Shown piece by piece: positions 23,826 to 33,252 of a stretch of 64,000 nucleotides of DNA (its first letter is position 1; each line of letters starts with the position of its first letter). Made by a program: the position numbers and the translations under genes. The notes beneath the pieces were generated by a model that worked only from the letters and a program-made list of their open reading frames with translations, had not been told where the DNA came from and searched no databases. Source of the DNA: Pedobacter steynii (lineage in GTDB: Bacteria; Bacteroidota; Bacteroidia; Sphingobacteriales; Sphingobacteriaceae); NCBI RefSeq assembly GCF_900103665.1, contig NZ_FNGY01000003.1, forward strand, positions 434,001 to 498,000, read 5' to 3'.

Positions 23826-25331
23826 ATGGGAACTGATTTTTCTGAACCCAAAAGACAGTCGGCCGCCGGTGTAGCCGTGATGTTTGCCGATCACCTGCAA
23901 CGCAGCATTCGGGTATTGGTTTTTCCCATTATCCTGCTCCTGGTCCGCGCCAAAGGCATGAATCATTGGTACCTGATTGCCGGATTCCTCGTCTTCCTTT
24001 TCATTCTGATCATCTATTCTTACCTCAGTTACCTCAGGTTCAGTTTTTTTCTCGATGAAGAAAAACAGGAATTTGTAATCCAAAAAGGCGTATTGAGCAA
24101 GGAACACATCAGCATCAGGCTGGATAAGATCCAGCAGGTAAACATCAACCAGTCGCTCATTCAAAGGATCATAGGGGTCTATAGTCTCGACATTGACACT
24201 GCGGGGAGCGATAAAAAAGAAGCGAGCATCAAGGCAATTGACCACCATACAGCCACGATATTAAGGGAAAGGCTCTTAAATAGAGACACTCCCGATCCGA
24301 CAGCAGAAAAATCAACAGATGAGCAAAGGCTGAAGTCTGAACCGCTTCTAAAACTGAGCACCTCTACCCTCTTTAAAGTGGGTTTAACGTCCAACTATGG
24401 CGCAAGCGTAGCCCTTCTTATGGGTTTTATCTTCGCCATTATGGAGATGTTAAAAAACTATACAGAAGCTTTTCAACTGGAAGAAAACCCAATAAAAGCG
24501 CTTTCTACCGAAGGTTTAAACATGATTTCCATCGGCGTACTTCTTTTCTTTGCCCTGCTCATCGTTCTTGGAACAAATATCCTGCGCAACTTCATTAAAT
24601 ATTTCGACTTTGAGGTGATCAAAAAGAAGGCGGTACTGGCCATCACATCAGGGCTTTTTGAAAAGAAACATACCTTATTGAAACCGGCAAGGGTACAGAT
24701 CAGCAGCTATAGTCAGAATTATTTTCAGAAAAAACTGGACCTGATGAACATGAAGTTCAAGCAGGCTTCTTTTGATGCTGCTGATGAGGACGACAAAGAC
24801 AATAAAAAGCATGACATTGAGATTCCCGGATGTGATGAAAACGAAAGAGACGAGCTCTTAAAAATGATCTTTGAATGTATCCCCCAAAAAGAAAGCACCT
24901 TTATTCCAAACTACCGCTTCCTCTTTTTAACAATAATGCTTAAGGTGGTCATTCCGATAGCTTTCTTTCTCCTCATCGGATGGGTACTCCCTCATCTGCG
25001 TCCCTATTTCTGGTGGATCATCCCCTACGCTATCCTGGTGGTCATAATGTTGTATTTTGAATTTGCACATCATCGGTTATACCTGTCTGAAGATTTTATC
25101 ATTAAGAAAAGCGGAATATGGGATGTAGAACATCAGCTAATGGAGCCGCATAAAATTCAGGGGATCACGACCAAACAATACTTCTGGCATAAAAAGGCCA
25201 ACATTGGGCATTTGGTCCTGCATACCGCGGCCGGAACGATTCATTTTAAATATGGGAACTATGCCGATATTCACCGTATGGCGAACTATTGGTTGTATTA
25301 TATAGAATCAGGGAAAAAAGATTGGATGTAA
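23826..25331 (+). CDS. YdbT-like protein with three bPH2 domains
   Basis: 501 aa. Three copies of helix-pair plus bPH2 domain: about 28-145 (ends near IRLDKIQQVNINQSLIQRII), about 195-345 (KKHTLLKPARVQISSYSQ) and about 365-495 (HQLMEPHKIQGITTKQYF). Six membrane helices in three pairs. A charged linker (about 150-180) lies between the first two. It begins one base after the stop of the YdbS-like gene, so they are co-transcribed and likely form one membrane complex. Confidence 0.85.
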   Translation: MGTDFSEPKRQSAAGVAVMFADHLQRSIRVLVFPIILLLVRAKGMNHWYLIAGFLVFLFILIIYSYLSYLRFSFFLDEEKQEFVIQKGVLSKEHISIRLDKIQQVNINQSLIQRIIGVYSLDIDTAGSDKKEASIKAIDHHTATILRERLLNRDTPDPTAEKSTDEQRLKSEPLLKLSTSTLFKVGLTSNYGASVALLMGFIFAIMEMLKNYTEAFQLEENPIKALSTEGLNMISIGVLLFFALLIVLGTNILRNFIKYFDFEVIKKKAVLAITSGLFEKKHTLLKPARVQISSYSQNYFQKKLDLMNMKFKQASFDAADEDDKDNKKHDIEIPGCDENERDELLKMIFECIPQKESTFIPNYRFLFLTIMLKVVIPIAFFLLIGWVLPHLRPYFWWIIPYAILVVIMLYFEFAHHRLYLSEDFIIKKSGIWDVEHQLMEPHKIQGITTKQYFWHKKANIGHLVLHTAAGTIHFKYGNYADIHRMANYWLYYIESGKKDWM

Positions 25332-25355
25332 CTCCAATAAAAGCCATAGTTTTCT

Positions 25356-25363
25356 TATTTTTG
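25356..25363 (+). promoter_or_regulatory. -7 promoter element (TATTTTTG) for the uvrD/pcrA gene
   Basis: An exact TAnnTTTG match 25 bases after the YdbT stop, predicting a leader of about 80 bases before the TTG start at 25452. The -33 element is not obvious. Confidence 0.45.
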
Positions 25364-25451
25364 TGCGAATGTAGTTTCATGTGCCCCTTGTACATCGATA
25401 TCAGCTACATGGTTTAAACAATACCTTTAAAAAGCAGAACAGGATAGTATT

Positions 25452-27761
25452 TTGGATTATTTAGCAGGATTAAACCCCCAACAACGCGCAGCAGTAGAAA
25501 ATACCCAGGGACCCGTAATGATTGTCGCAGGTGCCGGCTCCGGAAAAACACGTGTAATTACTTACCGGGTAGCTCACCTGATTGAAAAAGGGGTCGATGC
25601 CTTTAACATTCTGGTACTTACCTTTACCAATAAGGCCTCAAAGGATATGCGTGAGCGTATCTCGAAAGTAATTGGTTCAGAAGCCAAAAATATATGGATG
25701 GGTACCTTTCACTCGGTATTTGCCAAGATATTAAGAGTGGAAGCAGAAAAGATCGGATACCCTTCCAACTTCACCATTTATGATACGGACGATAGCAAAA
25801 GTCTGATCAGGGCGATATTAAGGGAATTACAGCTGGACGACAAGTTGTACAACGCGAATTTTGTATACAACAGGATCTCTTCCGCAAAAAACAACCTGGT
25901 TTCCCATACAGAATATATGGAGAACGCAGAGATTCAGGCGGAAGACATCAGCAATAAACGTCCTTTAATCGGCGTGATTTATGAAACCTATACCAAACGT
26001 TGTTTTAAAGCCGGAGCAATGGATTTTGACGATTTGTTGTTCAAAACAAATGTCTTGTTAAAGAACCATCCCGATGTACTGAACAAATACCAGCAGAAAT
26101 TTAAATACCTGATGGTTGATGAGTACCAGGATACTAACTTTTCCCAGTATACAATTGTAAAGAAACTCGCAGCAGCCTACCAAAACATATGTGTAGTAGG
26201 TGATGACGCACAAAGTATCTATGCCTTCAGGGGAGCAAACATTCAGAACATCCTTAATTTTGAACGCGATTACCCGGATTTAAAAGTCTATAAATTAGAG
26301 CAGAATTACCGCTCTACCCAAAATATTGTAGAAGTTGCCAATAGCATTATCGCCAACAATAAGAATCAATTGGAAAAGAATGTTTTTTCCGATAATGAGT
26401 CCGGCGACCGCATCAAGGTGCAACGTGCTTTTACCGACAATGAAGAAGGTAAAATTGTAGCCGAAGCCATCGTACAGGAACGCAGTTCCAAAGGTTACAA
26501 CCACAATGATTTTGCGATCTTATACCGTACCAATGCACAATCCAGAGCAATGGAGGAGGCTTTAAGAAAGCTGAATGTACCTTATAAAATCTACGGAGGA
26601 CTCTCCTTCTACCAACGCAAGGAAATCAAGGATCTAATCGCCTATTTCCGTTTAACCTTCAATCCTGCGGATGAGGAAGCGATAAAAAGGGTCATCAATT
26701 ATCCTAAAAGAGGACTTGGAGATACGACAGTAGAAAAAATTCTGGTTGCAGCAGATCAGCACGACATCACGATGTGGCAGGTGATCTGTGATCCTCAGCA
26801 ATATATCGCAGGAAGAATTGCCAATCAGCTGAATGACTTTGCGGTAATGATTCAGAGCTTCGCTGCGGAAGCGAAGAAACTGGATGCTTACGAGACCGCT
26901 TTATACATTGCCCAGCATTCGGGAATATTAAAAGAACTCCATTCTGATACCACTGACGAAGGTCGTGGCAGACATGAAAATATCCAGGAATTATTAAACG
27001 GTATTAAAGAATTCGGTGAGCGTGAGGACATTGAAGACCGTAGTCTGGCTGTATTTATGCAGGACATTGCCTTATTGACGAATGATGATAAGGGAGACGA
27101 TAAAAACAAAGATACGGTCTCTTTAATGACGATCCACTCTTCAAAAGGTCTGGAATTTAAGAATGTATTTGTAGTAGGCTTAGAGGAAAACCTCTTCCCT
27201 TCTCAAATGTCTTTAAACTCCAGAACAGATCTGGAAGAGGAACGCAGGCTCTTTTATGTGGCGGTAACACGTGCAGAAAAGAAACTGACCCTGACTTACG
27301 CGACGTCCAGATACAGATGGGGAACGCTAACCAACTGTGAGCCGAGTCGTTTTATTGATGAAATCAATGCGCGTTACCTGGAGATTGAAGTGGCAAAGCC
27401 TGCTAAAAGCACTTTAAATGACGACAGCTTCTCTTCAGAAAGAAAAAGCTGGACACAACAAAGGGATACTTTCAGCAAGCCAAAACCAGCATCATCAGCC
27501 GGTACCAGCGGAACCTCTACTGCGCCAAGACCGAAAACAACCTCTATGTTGCCAAAAGCACACATTCCTACTCCTGGTTTTGCCCCAGATGCGGCAAACC
27601 TGTTCCAAAATGGAATGGAAGTAGAGCATGAAAAGTTTGGCTTCGGTAAGATTGTGAGTCTGGAAGGTACACTTCCCGACGTAAAAGCAACCGTATTTTT
27701 TCAGGGTCTGGGTAATAAGCAGTTATTATTAAAATTTGCTAAATTGCGAATTGTTAAATAA
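25452..27761 (+). CDS. pcrA: UvrD/PcrA-type 3'-5' DNA helicase
   Basis: 769 aa, superfamily 1A helicase. The start is a TTG codon (25452); the following DYLAGLNPQQRAAV is the family's Q-motif, so no ATG alternative fits. Seen: Walker A GAGSGKT (27-33), TFTNKAS, GTFHSV, motif II DEYQDTN, motif III GDDAQSIYAFRGA, motif IV QNYRSTQ, motif V TIHSSKGLEF and motif VI VAVTRAEK. A Ser/Thr/Pro-rich linker (about 660-705) precedes a C-terminal Tudor-like domain (VEHEKFGFGKIVSLEG), as in PcrA. It unwinds DNA in nucleotide excision and mismatch repair and clears stalled forks. Confidence 0.95.
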   Translation: MDYLAGLNPQQRAAVENTQGPVMIVAGAGSGKTRVITYRVAHLIEKGVDAFNILVLTFTNKASKDMRERISKVIGSEAKNIWMGTFHSVFAKILRVEAEKIGYPSNFTIYDTDDSKSLIRAILRELQLDDKLYNANFVYNRISSAKNNLVSHTEYMENAEIQAEDISNKRPLIGVIYETYTKRCFKAGAMDFDDLLFKTNVLLKNHPDVLNKYQQKFKYLMVDEYQDTNFSQYTIVKKLAAAYQNICVVGDDAQSIYAFRGANIQNILNFERDYPDLKVYKLEQNYRSTQNIVEVANSIIANNKNQLEKNVFSDNESGDRIKVQRAFTDNEEGKIVAEAIVQERSSKGYNHNDFAILYRTNAQSRAMEEALRKLNVPYKIYGGLSFYQRKEIKDLIAYFRLTFNPADEEAIKRVINYPKRGLGDTTVEKILVAADQHDITMWQVICDPQQYIAGRIANQLNDFAVMIQSFAAEAKKLDAYETALYIAQHSGILKELHSDTTDEGRGRHENIQELLNGIKEFGEREDIEDRSLAVFMQDIALLTNDDKGDDKNKDTVSLMTIHSSKGLEFKNVFVVGLEENLFPSQMSLNSRTDLEEERRLFYVAVTRAEKKLTLTYATSRYRWGTLTNCEPSRFIDEINARYLEIEVAKPAKSTLNDDSFSSERKSWTQQRDTFSKPKPASSAGTSGTSTAPRPKTTSMLPKAHIPTPGFAPDAANLFQNGMEVEHEKFGFGKIVSLEGTLPDVKATVFFQGLGNKQLLLKFAKLRIVK

Positions 27762-27942
27762 AATATATCTTTACAGAATCTGCATGAGTTTGAACATACC
27801 TAATCTAACTTTATTTCGTTATCTCCTGATACGACAAAGCTCCGGCAGAAAATAGCTTACTCAATAAGATTCAATATGCCCAAAAGGGCCGGCCGGATTA
27901 AAGACCCGGTCGAATATTAAAATAAAAAGTATAATTATACAG

Positions 27943-28632
27943 ATGAATTTCGATTATAATACCACAAGAAACGAGTTAATCCTCGCCGAATACGGCCGTA
28001 ATGTACAGAACATGGTGAAGTACATTATTGAATTACCCGACCTTGAAGAACGTAATAAATATGCTCAGGCAGTGATAGACCTCATGGGATTTTTAAATCC
28101 TCATTTGCGTGATGTAGCTGATTTTAAGCACAAATTATGGGATCATTTACACATCATCTCCGGTTATAAGATCGATGTAGACAGCCCATATCCAAAGCCT
28201 AGTCCTGAGGATGCTTTGGTAAAACCCCAGCACATCGGTTACCCTCAGCAAAAGATCACTTATAAACACTATGGTAAAACCGTAGAAACGATGATCGAAA
28301 AAGCCAAAGCAGTGGAAGAGCCGGAACGCAGAGCTGCAATGGTGCAGGGAATTGCCAATTTCATGAAAATGGCTTACGTGACCTGGAACAAAGACAGCGT
28401 AGCTGATGAGACCATCCTAAAGAATTTACGCGAACTATCCGGAGGACAACTACAACTGGACGACAACATTAACCTAAATAAGGTTGAATTCAAACCTGTG
28501 GTGACCAGACCAGTAAACAACAATAACCGCGGAAGGAACAACAATAACGGTAAAGGCAGACAAAACAACAACAATAATAACAACAGCAATAACCGCACTC
28601 AACGCAACAACAATCCAAAACAAAGACACTAG
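27943..28632 (+). CDS. DUF4290-domain protein with Asn/Arg-rich tail
   Basis: 229 aa. The first 175 residues are a helical DUF4290 domain (NTTRNELILAEYGRNVQNMV, EERNKYAQAVIDLM, HYGKTVETMI), found widely in Bacteroidota and usually encoded beside murA, as here. From about residue 185 the protein is low complexity, mostly Asn with Arg/Gly/Lys spacers, including an uninterrupted run of seven Asn. This resembles RNA-binding or disordered tails. It lies 38 bases before murA, suggesting co-expression. Function unknown. Confidence 0.88.
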   Translation: MNFDYNTTRNELILAEYGRNVQNMVKYIIELPDLEERNKYAQAVIDLMGFLNPHLRDVADFKHKLWDHLHIISGYKIDVDSPYPKPSPEDALVKPQHIGYPQQKITYKHYGKTVETMIEKAKAVEEPERRAAMVQGIANFMKMAYVTWNKDSVADETILKNLRELSGGQLQLDDNINLNKVEFKPVVTRPVNNNNRGRNNNNGKGRQNNNNNNNSNNRTQRNNNPKQRH

Positions 28633-28670
28633 ATTTTACCAATTTTTATACTATACAAGCTTAATACAAC

Positions 28671-29996
28671 ATGAACGCATTCGAAATAATTGGTGGAAAA
28701 AAGTTAAAGGGTGAAATCCAGCCTCAGGGAGCAAAAAATGAAGCCCTGCAAATTATCTCAGCAGTTTTATTAACCGACCAGAAAGTCACCATCAGCAATA
28801 TCCCGGATATTAAAGATGTCAATAAACTCATCGAACTTTTAGGAGACTTAGGAGTAACAGTAGAACGCTTATCTAAAGACACTTATACTTTTGAAGCAAA
28901 GAACATCAACCTGGAATTCTTCCAGTCTGATGTATTTAAAGCCAAAGGGGGCAGCTTAAGGGGATCAATCATGATCGTTGGACCGCTTTTAGCCCGTTTT
29001 GGAAAAGCAGCCATCCCGAAACCGGGAGGTGATAAAATCGGCCGCAGAAGACTGGATACCCATTTCCTGGGATTTGAAAAACTAGGCGCCAAATTTGTCT
29101 ATGATGCTAAAAAAGAGTTCTTCAATGTAGACGCCACGAACTTACAGGGTGCTTATATATTAATGGATGAGGCTTCCGTAACCGGTACTGCCAATATCGT
29201 GATGACTGCTGTAATGGCAAAAGGAATCACGACCATTTACAACGCCGCTTGTGAGCCTTACTTACAGCAATTGTGCAAGATGCTGAACCGTATGGGCGCT
29301 AAGATTACAGGAGTAGGCTCAAACCTGCTAACGATCGAAGGCGTTACCAAATTAGGCGGAACAGAACACCGCATGTTGCCCGATATGATTGAAATCGGAT
29401 CCTTTATTGGCCTTGCAGCCATGACAGAATCAGAAATTACGATTAAAAATGTATGCTATTCGGAGCTTGGGATCATTCCTGAAGTATTCAGAAAGCTGGG
29501 TATAAAGTTTGAATTAAGAGGCGATGACATTTTCATTCCTTCTCAGAAACATTATGTAATTGAATCGTTTATAGATGGTTCAATGCTCACCATTGCAGAT
29601 TCACCATGGCCTGGTTTCACACCAGATTTATTGAGTATTGTATTGGTAGTGGCTACGCAGGCTAAAGGTTCTGTATTGATTCACCAAAAAATGTTTGAAA
29701 GCCGCCTGTTCTTTGTCGACAAACTAATCGATATGGGTGCACAGATCATACTTTGCGATCCACACAGAGCGACTGTAAACGGGATCAACAAACAATATAA
29801 ATTAAGAGGAATCAGTATGACTTCCCCGGATATCCGTGCAGGTGTTTCCCTTCTGATTGCAGCATTATCTGCAGAAGGCACTTCAACGATATTTAATATT
29901 GAGCAGATTGAACGTGGTTACCAGGATATCGATACCCGTTTGCGTGCTTTAGGTGCCCAAATTAAACGTGTCGACGCTTCAAGCCCAAGTCATTAA
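28671..29996 (+). CDS. murA: UDP-N-acetylglucosamine 1-carboxyvinyltransferase with Asp in place of catalytic Cys
   Basis: 441 aa EPSP-synthase-fold enzyme that adds enolpyruvate from PEP to UDP-GlcNAc, the first committed step of peptidoglycan synthesis. Seen: GAKNEAL near the N-terminus (K22 and N23 bind PEP), RGSIMIVGPL, the flexible loop KPGGDKIGRRRLDTH, EASVTGTANI, PDMIEIGSFIG and SPDIRAGVSLL. The loop residue that is Cys115 in E. coli is Asp121 here (codon 29031-29033). An Asp at this place in mycobacterial and chlamydial MurA prevents covalent attack by fosfomycin, so intrinsic resistance is expected. Confidence 0.95.
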   Translation: MNAFEIIGGKKLKGEIQPQGAKNEALQIISAVLLTDQKVTISNIPDIKDVNKLIELLGDLGVTVERLSKDTYTFEAKNINLEFFQSDVFKAKGGSLRGSIMIVGPLLARFGKAAIPKPGGDKIGRRRLDTHFLGFEKLGAKFVYDAKKEFFNVDATNLQGAYILMDEASVTGTANIVMTAVMAKGITTIYNAACEPYLQQLCKMLNRMGAKITGVGSNLLTIEGVTKLGGTEHRMLPDMIEIGSFIGLAAMTESEITIKNVCYSELGIIPEVFRKLGIKFELRGDDIFIPSQKHYVIESFIDGSMLTIADSPWPGFTPDLLSIVLVVATQAKGSVLIHQKMFESRLFFVDKLIDMGAQIILCDPHRATVNGINKQYKLRGISMTSPDIRAGVSLLIAALSAEGTSTIFNIEQIERGYQDIDTRLRALGAQIKRVDASSPSH

Positions 29997-30027
29997 GCGC
30001 ATTTGATCCTACGAAAACACAGGACAT

Positions 30028-30068
30028 AAAAAAAGTCCCGGAAAATAAAATATTCCGGGACTTTTTTT
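30028..30068. terminator. Bidirectional terminator between murA and the cysteine synthase gene
   Basis: Sixteen-base arms (30028-30043 and 30053-30068) pair perfectly around a 9-base loop. The stem core is GTCCCGGAA and is flanked by A7 and T7 runs, so it can end transcription from both convergent genes. Confidence 0.88.
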
Positions 30069-30090
30069 ATGCTTAATCAAGTCAAATCCC

Positions 30091-31452
30091 CTATCCGGAG
30101 ATCGCATTGATGATGTCATATTGCGTAATAATTTCAATTTTACCTTGCTCATCTTCCACCAATACTGCACTATTTTCTTTGTTAATCAGCGCAGAAATCT
30201 TATCAATTGAAGTGTTCATATCCACAAAAGGAAAAGTACTGGACATGATTTCCTGAACAGGGGCAGATTTTAAAGAAGGGTTTTCCAAAAGCGCCTTAAG
30301 AATATCGCTTTCTGCGACCTTTCCTACCACCATTCCCTTCTGAGTTACCGGAATCTGAGATATATTTAAAGTATTCATGTTATTGATCGCCTCAAGAATT
30401 GTCTTCTCACAGTCGATCGTAACAATGTCAGTCGCCTCCCTCTTTGCAAGAATAGCTCTTGCCGTAAGCTTCTCGTCTTTCAGAAACCCGCGTTCTCTCA
30501 ACCAGTCTTCATTATACATTTTGCCCATGTAACGGCTGCCATGGTCATGAAAGATCACGACCACTACATCCTCAGGCTTTAATTTATCCTTCAACTGAAG
30601 TAGTCCTGCAATGGCAGAGCCTGCAGAGTTTCCAACAAAGATCCCTTCCTTGCGTGCGATATCACGGGTCATCAGTGCAGCATCTTTATCTGTTACTTTT
30701 TCGAACAGGTCAATGATGTCAAAATCTACATTCTTCGGCAGAAAATCTTCTCCAATCCCCTCTGTAATATATGGATAGATCTCATTCTTATCCAGAATTC
30801 CGGTCTCCTTATATTTTTTAAATACAGAACCATAAGTATCAATTCCCCAAACCTGAATGTTCGGATTTTGCTCTTTTAAATATTTCCCGGTACCTGAAAT
30901 GGTTCCACCGGTTCCAACTCCAACCACCAAATGCGTAATCTTTCCTTCCGTTTGTTCCCAGATTTCAGGACCTGTCTGCTCATAATGAGCCTGTGAGTTA
31001 GAAAGGTTATCATATTGATTTGGTTTCCATGAATTTGGAACTTCACGCTCTAAACGCGAAGAAACCGAATAATACGACCTTGGATCTTCTGGTTCTACGT
31101 TAGTAGGGCATACGATAACTTCCGCACCAAAAGCACGTAAAGCATCTACCTTTTCTTTAGATTGTTTATCCGTAGTCGTGAAAATACATTTGTAGCCCTT
31201 AATGATCGCAGCCATAGCGAGTCCCATTCCGGTATTTCCGGAGGTCCCTTCAATGATTGTTCCACCAGGTTTAAGCTTGCCGCTTTTCTCTGCATCTTCA
31301 ATCATTTTGACTGCCATACGATCTTTAATCGAGTTCCCAGGATTGGTCGTCTCAATTTTAGCCAGCACTGTAGCCGGGATTTCTTTCGTAATGTTATTCA
31401 ATTTTACCAATGGCGTATTGCCGATGGTTTCCAAAATATTATTATACCACAT
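30091..31452 (-). CDS. PLP-dependent cysteine synthase / cystathionine beta-synthase with CBS pair
   Basis: 453 aa from the chosen ATG (31452); a longer frame would add 25 residues of AT-rich leader and cross a -7-like TATTTTTG box (31457-31464), so it is rejected. The N-terminal ~330 residues are a fold-type II PLP enzyme: NPGNSIKDRMA with the Schiff-base Lys43, EGTSGNTGMGLAM for substrate binding, and VGVGTGGTISGTGKYL for PLP phosphate. Two CBS motifs follow (about 340-450), probably binding adenosyl ligands. The reaction is beta-replacement on serine or acetylserine giving cystathionine or cysteine; which one cannot be settled by eye. No heme-binding N-terminal domain is present. Confidence 0.9.
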   Translation of the reverse strand: MWYNNILETIGNTPLVKLNNITKEIPATVLAKIETTNPGNSIKDRMAVKMIEDAEKSGKLKPGGTIIEGTSGNTGMGLAMAAIIKGYKCIFTTTDKQSKEKVDALRAFGAEVIVCPTNVEPEDPRSYYSVSSRLEREVPNSWKPNQYDNLSNSQAHYEQTGPEIWEQTEGKITHLVVGVGTGGTISGTGKYLKEQNPNIQVWGIDTYGSVFKKYKETGILDKNEIYPYITEGIGEDFLPKNVDFDIIDLFEKVTDKDAALMTRDIARKEGIFVGNSAGSAIAGLLQLKDKLKPEDVVVVIFHDHGSRYMGKMYNEDWLRERGFLKDEKLTARAILAKREATDIVTIDCEKTILEAINNMNTLNISQIPVTQKGMVVGKVAESDILKALLENPSLKSAPVQEIMSSTFPFVDMNTSIDKISALINKENSAVLVEDEQGKIEIITQYDIINAISG

Positions 31453-31577
31453 GATACAAAAATACAAATTGAGGCTTAGAATTCTATTTACAAATGATAA
31501 TTCAATATTTAATTCTAAAAAAGACAAATAAACAAAATAACATTTTATTCTACTAGTCCAATAGACTTATCTGCAAT

Positions 31578-32696
31578 CTATTTTATAGGTAAAGAGGAAA
31601 TATCCTGATTCAACTGATACCGCTTCCCGGGCAGAGAAGTCAAAATCCCCTGCATTTCCAGGTTCAATAAATGCAAAGCCAGCTTACTTTTTGGAATTTT
31701 CAGACGCAGCTCCAGCTCATCTATGGCGATTGCTGAAGTCGTCAAAGCCTGAAGAATTTCTTGCTCTTCCGCACTCAATTCAACAGGAAAATTTGAGCTT
31801 GCCATCAGCTCCTGAGCTTTAGGGAGCTCCCAGCCAAGGTAATAAGCAAGATCTCTGGCATGGCTGATCAACCCTGCCCTATTGGTCTTAATCAGGAAGT
31901 TACAGCCTTCGGAACTCAAATCGTTCACCCTTCCCGGAAAAGCAAAAACCTCCCGGTGATAAGAATTCGCTATATCTGCCGTAATGAGTGCCCCACCTTT
32001 TGAGGCGGCTTCCACCACAATGGTCACGTCTGATATTCCTGCAATGATCCGGTTCCTTTTTGGAAAATTCTCCTTGTCCGGATTTGTAAGCGATGGAAAT
32101 TCTGTAAGTAAACCACCATTAAGAACCATCTTCTTCGCAATATGACTATGAACCTGAGGGTACATCCGATCTAATCCATGGGCTAAAACCCCTACCGTTG
32201 GAATCCCATATTGGAGGCTCTCCTGATGAGCAGTCACATCTATCCCATAAGCAAGCCCGCTTACGATCAACACCTCATATCCCGCAAGTGCCTCCGCGAG
32301 TTGCTTACAGAGCAGCTTACCATAGGCTGTGGCCATCCGGGTACCGACCACACTAATGATCCTGGGATGATTCAAATCTGCATTCCCTCTGTAGTACAAT
32401 AAGACAGGCGCATCAACACAGTTTTTTAGTCGTACGGGATAATTATCATCTGTCAGGAACAATACCTGAACCTGATATTTCTTAATGAATTCTAATTGTA
32501 TTTTAGCTTTGGTCATTGCCTCTTTCCCAAGAATCAATGTCGCGGTTTGTGCACCAATTCCAGGCACTTCCATCAATTCTTTCTTGTTAGCACCAAAGAT
32601 CGCTTCAGGTGTAAGGAAATGTGCCAGGAGATTTTTAGCAGTGATGTGCCCTACATTTTTGATCATAGTAAGGGCAATTTTGTGTATTAAGCTCAT
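31578..32696 (-). CDS. dprA: DNA-processing protein DprA/Smf
   Basis: 372 aa. An N-terminal helix-hairpin-helix region (about 1-65, MEVPGIGAQTATLIL) is followed by the Rossmann-like DprA core: VVGTRMATAYGK, VSGLAYGIDVTAHQ, TVGVLAHGLDRMYP, PKRNRIIAGISD and EAASKGGALITA. The C-terminal winged helix (about 300-365, IDELELRLKIPKSKLALHLLNLEMQG in outline) is present. DprA loads RecA onto incoming single-stranded DNA during transformation. It is widespread also in species not known to be competent. Confidence 0.94.
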   Translation of the reverse strand: MSLIHKIALTMIKNVGHITAKNLLAHFLTPEAIFGANKKELMEVPGIGAQTATLILGKEAMTKAKIQLEFIKKYQVQVLFLTDDNYPVRLKNCVDAPVLLYYRGNADLNHPRIISVVGTRMATAYGKLLCKQLAEALAGYEVLIVSGLAYGIDVTAHQESLQYGIPTVGVLAHGLDRMYPQVHSHIAKKMVLNGGLLTEFPSLTNPDKENFPKRNRIIAGISDVTIVVEAASKGGALITADIANSYHREVFAFPGRVNDLSSEGCNFLIKTNRAGLISHARDLAYYLGWELPKAQELMASSNFPVELSAEEQEILQALTTSAIAIDELELRLKIPKSKLALHLLNLEMQGILTSLPGKRYQLNQDISSLPIK

Positions 32697-33252
32697 TGGC
32701 TAACTTATAATTTATCGCTTGAATAATCACTATGGAAGAGAAATATCTTGCTGAAAAAAGAAGCATTACCGCTCAAAGGCTGAAGTCTTTTGGGCAGAAG
32801 AAGCCCAAAATTCTTCTATGCCTTTTCCCGGAACGCATCTTTTTCAGGAGAAATATTGCTCCAAATAAAGTGTTAAGGGCGCTCTGCCTCAACAGCGATC
32901 GTTGTAACCAATAGCGGAGAAATAGGATACTCAGTACCAAAAATTAGCAGGTTTGACCTCAAAAGCGCACCTTTTCGGGTAATTGGAAGTAGAAAAAATT
33001 AGCATACCTGACTTCAACAACCCATAGTTCCAGTTCACAGAGAAGAGGAGATTAAGGCTATAAAATGACGGAGGGTTTTAATCCAGCTTAGAATGATTTT
33101 GTGCAACATTCCATGTGATGATTGCATGCAGGATTTCACAAAAAAAGCAGATGTACTTTGAAGACATTCGAATATTTGCCCTTCAGCAAAGATTCGGGGA
33201 TGAAAAGTATATCTGCTTTTTTTATAGTATTTCTTCAAAGAGAAGAACCTTA
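32697..33252. other. 556-base intergenic region between dprA and rsmG
   Basis: AT-rich DNA between two minus-strand genes. A 60-codon plus-strand frame at 32732 is likely spurious (no domain character, no homology recognised). The only clear structure is the long hairpin at 33140-33223, listed separately. No promoter with a full TAnnTTTG box was seen for dprA. Confidence 0.5.
33140..33223. repeat. 84-base long imperfect hairpin downstream of rsmG
   Basis: The outer arms 33140-33159 and 33204-33223 (AAAAAAAGCAGATGTACTTT and its near-complement) match in 19 of 20 positions. An inner pair, CGAATATTTGC and GCAAAGATTCG, differs at one position and closes on a CCTTCA loop. The whole can fold into one hairpin with a tail of seven T on either strand. 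It begins 30 bases beyond the rsmG stop, so it may terminate that operon. It is far larger than an ordinary terminator and could also be a small mobile palindrome or a structured RNA. Confidence 0.6.

Noticed and set aside
31453..31527. 25-residue N-terminal extension of the cysteine synthase/CBS protein
   Set aside because: AT-rich leader containing a -7-like box; the enzyme fold starts at MWYNNILETIG.
32732..32914. 60-codon plus-strand frame between dprA and rsmG
   Set aside because: Isolated, basic and cysteine-containing without domain character, no promoter or ribosome site.
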